This document shows, in pieces, positions 56,780-64,000 of a stretch of DNA of 64,000 nt. The DNA lies in contig MU128935.1 of NCBI GenBank assembly GCA_014904985.1, positions 329,361-393,360 of the forward strand, given 5' to 3'. The notes under the pieces are model-generated. The model was not told the origin of the DNA. It ran no database searches and saw only the letters and a program-made list of their open reading frames with translations. The DNA comes from Hydnum rufescens UP504 (Eukaryota; Basidiomycota; Agaricomycetes; Cantharellales; Hydnaceae). Within the stretch, counting starts at the first letter, position 1; each line of letters begins with the position of its first letter. The position numbers and the translations under genes are program-made.

Positions 56780-57405
56780 TCGCCCCAGGCCTAGCTCCAA
56801 TCAGTCCTGAAACTGTGCACACGCCTTCTACACATCGTACCTGCTGTCCACACCAATTTTCAGCCGATTCCATCCAGTGGTTCTTGAGTTATTCATCCTT
56901 CTTTGGCCGCTTTTCCTCATTCCATCAATCGCTTATATCTCCCTCAATTCCTGGCCGTTCGTTGCTCTTTTTTGCACACAGCCTCGCCCATACGCCCCCT
57001 ACATTCCATCAAATTTTCAGGCGATTTGGTCCACTGGTTGTCTCGTCATCACTACTGTGGTCACCTGCTCCTCCTACCTCATTCCTGAAATTGCGAATAT
57101 CTCACCATCCGCCCATCCGATTCGTCCCATATTTGACACACACTATCATCGCCAGTGCCCCCACCGTCGTACCAAGTTACAGCCCGATCCGTCCACATCG
57201 TCCCACGAAATCCTCTAGGGTGTCCATCTCACTTAGTTGAGTTCACCTCTCAAGTTTTCGCTTTTTTGGACGTTCCTGTGCATCGTTCTGCCTCGTTCTT
57301 TCGTCCGCTGGGAGTGCCCACTGTCCTCTATCGTCTCGTCAAATTTCGTCGTCATCGGATTACTCCTTCCCTCACAATTCGAAGTTTCTTTCCCCTCACT
57401 CCAAT
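56780..57405 (+). other. CpG-rich leader of element B
   Basis: About 625 bases between the PBS and the gag ATG, with no convincing protein. Its second half carries around 28 CpG in about 430 bases, in sharp contrast to the LTR (none) and the coding region. Confidence 0.75.
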
Positions 57406-58893
57406 ATGTCCTCTACTACCACTTCCACCTCTTCTACCAATCTCCCTCTCCTCACCACTGCCAACTATTCCCTCTGGGCCCCTGCTATTGAGGATTACCT
57501 CAGGGCCAAAGGCATGTGGTACTGGATACACACCACTGTGCCTGATCCAGTCACAGATCTGAAGAATTGGCGCAAGTGTATGGAGGCTAGAGACCAGGCT
57601 GTGGGAGAAATTCGTCGTCACCTCTCTCCTGAGCTCAGGAGTGTGTCTCTCTCATCCACAGACCCTCAGGTGATTCTCACCACTATCAAGGACACCTATG
57701 GTGCCTCCACCTTTGCCACTCGGTACAATGCATTACAGTCCCTCCTGGCTGTGAAGCAGGATTCCTCTGAGGCAGTGGCTGCCTTCATCTCTCGTGCTAG
57801 GGAAGCCTTGCGTTTCCTGCAGTCCACTCGTCCCCCTCCTCCAGTCTCTCCTCCCATTGTGGCCAGTCCTGGTGGCACCTACTCCCTTGAGGACTCTGAT
57901 AGGGAGCTCTTGATCTCTGTCCTCCTGAATGGCACTCAGTACAGTGCTTTGACCACCTCCCTGCTTGCCCAATCCCACTTGACAGTGCAGCAGGTTGAGG
58001 ATGCCCTCAAGAATGAGGAAGCCCATTGCCTGGGTGTCACTGCTGCTGCTGCTGCTGCCAATCCTGTGGCTTCTCCTGCTGCATCTCCTGCTGCAGTTGC
58101 TCCAGCCTCCACCCTCTCTTGTGCCTTTTGTGGCAAAGGTGGACATACTGTTGAGCGCTGCTTCAAGTTTAGAGATGCTAGCACCAAGGCCAAGGAGGAA
58201 GTCAAGGATTCATCCAAAAGGCAACGTCCTCGCAAGGGCAAAGCTAATACTGCCCAGGATGCTCAGACTCCCTCAGAGTCTGCAGGTGCTGCAAGTATTT
58301 GTCCTCTCTCCCTCTCCAGCTCCTGGCCTAACTCTTGGAATGCAGACACAGGGGCCACTTCTCATATGACTCCTCATAGAGAGTGGTTCAAGTCATATAC
58401 CCCCTGCAATCTTCCAATTTGAGTTGCCAATGGCCAGGTTATTTATGCAGCTGGAGTAGGTACTGTTGAGTTTTCTCCAGTTAGAGAAGGTTGTCTTTTG
58501 TGCTCTGTAATATTCTCTGGTGTCCTCCATGTCCCAGATCTGAATCAAAATCTCCTCTCAGTGTTGACTCTCACCTCTAAACATGCCTTTCGAGTTGTGA
58601 TTGAGTCTGACACTCTGAGTTTGTTAGAGATGGCATCCCTCGCTTCTATGCCTCTGTGGGAACTGATAGAGTTGCCCTGTTGAGTGGGAGCACTGTAGTC
58701 CAGCCTCAGGTGGCTTCTCCAGCCCAGACAGCTGACTATCATCTCTGGCATCATCGTTTGGGCCACATCAGTGTGGGACATCTCAAATCCTTGGTTGAGC
58801 ACCATCTTGTTTCAGACCTGGTCCTCCCTACTGTTCCCTCTGTGGTCCCAGTCTGCCCTGCCTGCATGGATGGAAAGCAGACTGACATCCCTT
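57406..58893 (+). pseudogene. Copia gag-protease-GAG-pre-integrase fragment B, broken
   Basis: Gag starts MSSTTTSTSSTNLPLLTTAN and has the copia Gag pattern (YSLWAPAIEDYLRAKGMWYW; LSPELRSVSLSS; ALQSLLAVKQDSSEAVAAFI). A zinc knuckle CAFCGKGGHTVERC (CX2CX4HX4C) follows at about residue 244, then the protease active site ADTGATSHMTPH. A TGA stop at 58420-58422 stands where the family reads Arg in PIR-ANG (CGA to TGA). Then come VANGQVIYAAGVGTVEF, a one-base loss near 58620 (SLLEM against the expected SFVRDGIPRFYASVGTD), and the GAG-pre-integrase HLWHHRLGHISVGHLKSLV with CPACMDGKQ. It is cut by the LTR of element C. Confidence 0.85.
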
Positions 58894-59129
58894 TGTTCAA
58901 GTGGAGGAATGGGAAAGGCCTACACAGACACCCAGAGTGGAACTGAGGTAGATTGGCTTAAGTCTTGATGTAGCAAGAGTTATATTGAGTATCTAACTAA
59001 CTGAGGTGATTGGCTTAAGTCTTGATGTAGCAAGAGTTAAGCCATATCTGCCTCCATCACAACAACCATAAACAGGAAGCAAAAACAACAATAGCACAAA
59101 ACAACTAATACAAGGGCACAACTTCAACA
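58894..59129 (-). repeat. LTR of element C (3' LTR) with internal duplication
   Basis: 236 bases instead of 179. The segment GATTGGCTTAAGTCTTGATG and following TAGCAAGAGTTA occurs twice (58951-58982 and 59008-59039), separated by about 25 bases including TATTGAGTATCTAACTAACT. Followed by the polypurine tract of C at 59130-59139. Confidence 0.85.
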
Positions 59130-59229
59130 CTCCCACTTTACAAAGCAGAGTGAGAAACAAGCCCAAGAAGTGAAAGTACTCGAGAATGGGCTACTGTCTC
59201 AAGGGGCTTTGTAAGAACATCTGCCCTCA

Positions 59230-61546
59230 TCAAAGAAGTTGAAACATATTCAAGTGAAAATACCTTGTCCTCCACCTGTTCCCGAAGCCAATGGTACTTA
59301 GGCAGCAGATGCCGCATTCGGCTATGGTGCTCTGGGTTCTTCCCACTCTGATAGCTGACTGATTGTCAAGCCACAAAGTAGTTGCACCACTTGGAGGATA
59401 TCCTAGTTCAGACATGAAATTCCGAAACCAGACACCATCAGAGCCAGCCTCATTGGCAGCAATGTACTCTGCTTCTGTAGTAGACTTGGCTACAACAGAT
59501 TGCCTCTTACTGCTCCAGTTCACCAAGCACTTGCCAATAAAGACAGCATGCCCACTAGTAGAGCGTGCTGAGTCAACATCCCCAGCATAGTCTGCATCAG
59601 AATAAATCTGAAGGCAGGTTGAGTCTTGTCCAGGACCATAGCAAAGCATAAGGTCCTTTGTACCAGCAAGGTACTTGAAGACATGCTGAACTTGTTTCCA
59701 ATGCGCCTGTCCTGGGTTTGCATTAAACCTACTTAGAGCTCCCACTGCAAAGCTGATGTCTGCACGTGTACCAACTGAAAGGTACATCAGACTGCCTACA
59801 GCTGAGAGATAAGGAACAGACTTCATGTACTCCAAGTCCTCAGGAGTCTGAGGGCAGTCTTCTTTAGTCAATGGACTTGACTTGGCCAGAGGAGTAGACA
59901 CAGGGCGGGCATCAGCCATATTGAAGCGGTCCAGGACATCACCAATGTGCTTCCTCTGGGAGAGATACAACCTCCGGTTAGCCCGGTCTCTGATGATCTC
60001 AATCCCTAGAGTGTACGCAACCGGACCTAAGTCACGGACCTTGTACTCAAGCTTGAGTTCCTCTTTAATGCGCTTTAGAAGTGGGACATTTTTACAGGCA
60101 ATGATCAAATCATCCACATAGGCTGGAATGATGACCTTCACACCGTCTTTAGCCCAGATCCAGACACAGTGGTCAGAAGCACATCTTGAGAAACCAAACT
60201 TCACAAAGGTAGAGTGCAGCTTTATATACCACTGCCTTGGACTCTGCTTAAGTCCATACAAGGACTTCTTAAGGTGACAGACAAGGTGTTCTTGACCTGG
60301 GGCTGCAAAGCCTTCTGGCTGAGCCATGTAGATCTCCTCATCCAAGTCACCATTCAAGAATGCAGTGGAGATGTCCATATGGTCAATCTCCATGTCCTCA
60401 GCTGCAGCAATAGCCAGCACAGTCCGTAAGGAAGCAAACTTGGCAACAGGGGCAAAGGTCTCAGTGTAATCAAGGTGGGGCTTCTGGGAGAAGCCTTTAG
60501 CCACCAACCGAGCCTTATAACGCTCCACTGAGCCATCAGAGTTCAGCTTGACCTTGTAGACCCATCTAGAACCAATAGCCTTGCACCCTGGAGGCAGCTC
60601 ACATAGTTCCCAGGCCCATGTTCCTGGAGTGCATTGTACTCTTGTTCAGTGGCCACATGCCATAGCTGAGCATCATCTCTAGTCATGGCTTCATGGTATG
60701 ACCTTGGCTCAGAGGTAGAAGTGAGGAAGGCATACTCAATCAGTTCTGAGTGAGAGAGAGCTCTACCAGCATTAGCAGTCTCCAGAGCAGCAATGTCAGC
60801 TTCAAGAGTTGATTCTGGAGTGCTTGCACTTTGCCTAGTGTTCCTCTTTTCTTTGGCATGCTGATAGGGGTGAGGGACCACCCACCATTCACGCATGGGA
60901 CGACTAGAGCGCCCAGAACGAGTAACATAAGGCTTAGAAGCACCAGGAGGACCAGTCTCAGAGGAGCCAGAGGGAGGTTCAGGAGTGTCAGTAGCTTCAG
61001 AATCAGGTCCAGGTCCAGGAGCAGGAGAAGAGGAAGATGGAGAAGGTACAGGGTCAGGAGCAGGAGAATAGGAGACAGGAGGAGCAGGAGAAGGTGAAGG
61101 AGCAAAAGAAGATAAATCAGGAGGGTCCTCAGGATCAGCACTAGAGCCAGATTCAGAGTCAGAGTCATCAGATGGAGTGCTGACAGGCTCAACAGATGGC
61201 ACTGAGGGGGAAGATGATGTAGGAGAAAGATGAGTGCCAGCAGGTTCTCCACTGAGCCTGGCTGTACTCCAGCCAGAGGCTCATACTTTGGATAATGTGG
61301 AAAGTGTTTTGCCCCAGGCATCTCAGTCTCCACAAAGTGCACATCACGTGAGATGAATACCTCATTGGTCGTAGGATCCCAGCACTTCCAGCCCTTATAG
61401 TCAACAGGGTATCCAAGGAATATGCACTTCCTGGACTTAGGCTGAAAGGAAGTGCGCGTGTCTTTTTGAACATGGGCATAGGCCCTGCACCCAAAGACAT
61501 GCAAGTGGAGATTGGTAGAAGAGGTGGAAGTGGTAGTAGAGGACAT
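59230..61546 (-). pseudogene. Copia element C: deletion derivative, gag start fused to integrase end, RT and RNase H
   Basis: On the minus strand the gag start (MSSTTTSTSSTNL) at 61546 runs straight into HLHVFGCRAYAHVQKDTRTS, the end of the integrase region (then KCIFLGYPVDYKGWKCWDP and ISRDVHFVE). Most of gag, the protease and the integrase core are missing. A frameshift near 61265 precedes the linker (MPSVEPVSTPSDDSDSESGS), another near 60615 (GCCC for GCCCC) splits RT, and a third near 59346 changes the end of RNase H. RT and RNase H motifs (ERYKARLVAKGF, YVDDLIIA, STTEAEYIAANEA) are otherwise kept. The element cannot code for its own movement but keeps LTRs, PBS and PPT. Confidence 0.85.
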
Positions 61547-62169
61547 ATTGGAGTGAGGGGAAAGAAATTCGAATTGTGAGGGAAGGAGTAATCCGATGAC
61601 GACGAAATTTGACGAGACGATAGAGGACAGTGGGCACTCCCAGCGGACGAAAGAACGAGGCAGAACGATGCACAGGAACGTCCAAAAAAGCGAAAACTTG
61701 AGAGGTGAACTCAACTACAGTGAGCTGGACACCCTAGAGGATTTCGTGGGACGATGTGCACGGATCGGGCTGTAACCTGGTACGACGGTGGAGGCACTAG
61801 CGACGATAGTGTGTGTCAAATATGGGACGAATCGGATGGGCGGATGGTGAGATATCCGCAATTTCAGGAATGAGGTAGGGGGAGCAGGTGACCACAGTAG
61901 TGATGACGAGACAACCAGTGGACCAAATTGCCTGAAAATTTGATGGAATGTAGGGGGCGTATGGGCGAGGCTGTGCGCAAAAAAGAGCAACAAACGGCCA
62001 TGAATTGAGGGAGATATAAGCGATTGATGGAATGAGAAAAGTGGCCAAAGAAGGATGAATAACTCAAGAACCACTGGATGGAATCAGCTGAAAATTGGTG
62101 TGGACAGCGGGTACGATGTGTAGAAGCGTGTGCACAGTTTCAGGACGATTGGAGCTAGGCCTGGGGCGA
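61547..62169 (-). other. CpG-rich leader of element C
   Basis: Homologous to the leader of element B (56780-57405), also dense in CpG and without a coding signal. Confidence 0.7.
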
Positions 62170-62182
62170 TGGGCCCATAACC
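62170..62182 (-). other. Primer binding site of element C
   Basis: On the minus strand GGTTATGGGCCCA directly after the 5' LTR, identical to that of element B. Confidence 0.8.
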
Positions 62183-62361
62183 TGTTCAAGTGGAGGAATG
62201 GGAAAGGCCTACACAGACACCCAGAGTGGAACTGAGGTAGATTGGCTTAAGTCTTTATGTAGCAAGAGTTAAGCCATATCTGCCTCCATCACAACAACCA
62301 TAAACAGGAAGCAAAAACAACAATAGCACAAAACAACTAATACAAGGGCACAACTTCAACA
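62183..62361 (-). repeat. LTR of element C (5' LTR)
   Basis: 179 bases, TGTTGAAG...CTTGAACA on the minus strand, nearly identical to the other LTRs, without CpG. Confidence 0.9.
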
Positions 62362-62600
62362 GTATCTTATGTAATAGTGTGGCTGTGAGGATTCTAAGTC
62401 CCAGCGGTGCCGGAATCAAAGTACTCTTTTGCCCAGACTTCATAGCCTCTGCTCAAACCATGAAACTAACGTAGCCATGCAACAACTACATGACCAAGTC
62501 GCACAACGAAGCAACACATCAAGACCCGCGATCCGTCACCACAGAGCACAGGGCAGAGACGGATAAGGGAGTTGCGTACGAGCGCGACTCAGTTAGGTAA
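62362..62600 (+). repeat. Flanking dispersed repeat, right copy
   Basis: Starts GTATCTTATGTAATAGTGTGG directly at the LTR end and matches 54062-54324 along its length, in the same orientation. It keeps CpG sites that are TpG or CpA in the left copy. Confidence 0.7.
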
Positions 62601-64000
62601 GTATGCTACTCTAGTGTACTCGCTAACTACCCCTCTCCCATCGATAGTAGCTGAGCCCTTTGGCCAGCTACTACCATCTCCCCATTCCCATTCCCTCCTC
62701 TCCTCTCGCTTCTCCCCCATCCGAAGTGAAGCCAGTGCTTAGCTTCGTTCATGGCCCTCCCACTTGAAGCCAGTGCTTAGAGCAGTTGGACTACTTTCCT
62801 CCTTCTGTTCACAGGTCCATCGAATCCGCCTCGTCTAATGATGACAAATACCATGGTCCCTCGAAGTCGAGGACCACGTTATTACATTGGTTCCCTCTAG
62901 CTGATGAGGCGGTCAAACCAACCAACCCCCTGCCATCGCCAGACTCCCTGTCCTGCTCACTCCAATCCATGCCATGCAATATGAGTAAACGGGGGTCGAC
63001 CTTCGAAACCCAACACTAATGATGCGATCCCGCATCATGTCCCATCGTCTCAACACGATGATGTCCTGTATCACCCTGCAATGCATGAATGCATCGCCAT
63101 TCCCCTCATCTCCGTTCTCTGGAACGTTATCTCAAAATCACACATAGATTAGATGAGCCGGTAGGCGACTATATGGACCCTTTCTCTGCAGCCCCCATCA
63201 CCACGTACCAATTCTTGATGGTGTGGATGAAATTCGTGCAGTGCAGTACCACACTGCCTACTTCTGTTTGACGAAGGGCAGCAGAGATGGTTTGTGGACA
63301 GGGAGCTCATTATCACGATCCAGACAGCCTTGGAGAGCTGCAGCATGTCATTACGGATGTCATAGGATAGTGGGGGAGGAACCACATCGTTTTGTAATAG
63401 ATCGTCCGCTCCAATTAACAGGCAACTTGGTGGATGCTCCAAAACTCAAAGAGCTCATGTGCTGATCGCGTTCAAAACTATTGATCGACTTAACGTTTGA
63501 CGAGACTCGCCAAGCTCAGAAGTGCACCAAGGGGGAAACTTATCAACCCCTATGGCCTGAGGCTCCTTCCCCCTACGCTGAACTTGGAGGACCATCTGGC
63601 ATAGTGTGGCTTGATCCATGGCCTCCCTTGACCGCAAGAATCGGTGGCTTAGTCGGGCCTCACTGTGGGACGGGACGGACTTGAACCGATCCAATGGCAC
63701 TGGCCTATCAACCAGGCCATGAGGTATCCTTCTCAGGCGCCTCAAGCCTGAACACACGTACTATGCGCTAAGCCTGGAAGATGCCCTCGGAGCTCCACCC
63801 TACCCCGCATAACACAGATCCCAATGCGCTTGGGCTTTCCCCCCACGACGCAATTCCAGGAAGCCCAGCACGATGAAAATCGCTGACTCTTCGGCGAAGT
63901 CAAGAGCGGCGCTGGCTAAATAATCAGATTTGCCCCCTTTGGGGGGGGCCCCCCGGACAGTCATCGCAGGAGGCTTGCAGAGCTCCTCCAGCTCGCTTTT
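62601..64000. other. Right end without recognisable gene
   Basis: 1.4 kb of CpG-containing sequence with only short frames on both strands. A direct repeat TGAAGCCAGTGCTTAG occurs near 62727 and 62767. A G/C run (GGGGGGGGCCCCCC) lies near 63943-63956. I see no domain. It may be old repeat DNA. Confidence 0.35.

Larger units (their letters stand above)
54325..62361. mobile_element. Cluster of three partial Ty1/copia retrotransposons (A minus, B plus, C minus)
   Basis: Four LTRs of one family (54325-54503 minus, 56588-56766 plus, 58894-59129 minus, 62183-62361 minus) enclose A: 3' LTR, RNase H and RT, cut off at 56587; B: 5' LTR, leader, gag, protease, GAG-pre-integrase, cut off at 58893; C: both LTRs, but with most of gag, protease and integrase deleted. 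A and B lie head to head. No copy is complete. A and C share nearly identical RT sequence and the LTRs differ by few bases, so the activity is recent. The order of domains (integrase before RT) is that of Ty1/copia. Confidence 0.9.

Noticed and set aside
56815..57240. Protein coding in the copia leader
   Set aside because: Several overlapping frames of similar length exist, none has a domain, and in element C the same sequence carries differences without codon bias.
54325..62361. A single intact composite retrotransposon bounded by the outer LTRs
   Set aside because: No 5-base target duplication is found (CAGAT on the left, GTATC on the right) and the internal order is inconsistent with one element.
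63660..63740. tRNA-like sequence on the minus strand (GGTTCAAGTCC, B-box-like, and a D-arm-like hairpin)
   Set aside because: Only about 12 bases lie between the D-arm-like and T-arm-like parts, so there is no anticodon arm, and the T stem pairs poorly.

Overview
The window is nuclear DNA of a filamentous basidiomycete, most likely an agaricomycete. Almost every gene is cut by many short GT-AG introns of about 45-70 bases, exons are often tiny, and the homeodomain, Axl2-like, Irc22-type and AhpC/TSA proteins have fungal architectures. The species cannot be fixed from the sequence alone.

Left third (1-21000). A truncated Prp18 splicing factor is followed by the U1 snRNP 70 kDa protein, whose Gly/Arg tail is encoded by a run of six tiny symmetrical exons. 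Two tandem homeodomain transcription factors share one conserved intron position, and each carries an apparent one-base frameshift. Then come an acidic unknown protein, an HXXXD-type acyltransferase, a complex I subunit with a GC-AG intron, an ER membrane protein of the Irc22 type with a 7-base exon, and dynactin p25.

Middle (20800-54000). This part is dense with housekeeping genes, often in divergent or convergent pairs: a four-BRCT Rad4/Dpb11-like checkpoint protein, an Axl2-like cadherin-domain membrane protein, farnesyl diphosphate synthase, a DUF1748 small protein, a NYN-domain protein, Get4, an AhpC/TSA protein with a very long disordered N-terminus, carnitine acetyltransferase ending in a peroxisomal SKL signal, a conserved unknown protein, the tRNA thiolation factor Ctu2/Ncs2, the PP2A catalytic subunit (whose stop codon lies alone in the last exon), a KDEL-receptor-like protein, a membrane J-protein and a Dug1/CNDP2-type dipeptidase.

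Right end (54060-64000). A cluster of three partial Ty1/copia elements lies between two copies of another dispersed repeat. The LTRs are nearly identical and contain no CpG. The coding regions are almost free of CpG except in arginine CGN codons, whereas the untranslated leader is dense in CpG. Differences between copies (Arg to His or Gln, one Arg to stop, decay of the left flanking repeat) are mostly CpG to TpG/CpA changes, the mark of deamination of methylated cytosine. One copy is a deletion derivative that joins the first codons of gag to the end of integrase. The last 1.4 kb shows no recognisable gene.

No operon, CRISPR array or prokaryotic feature is present. The most unusual points are the U1-70K micro-exon array, the PP2A intron just before the stop codon, and the compositional mosaic of the copia family.
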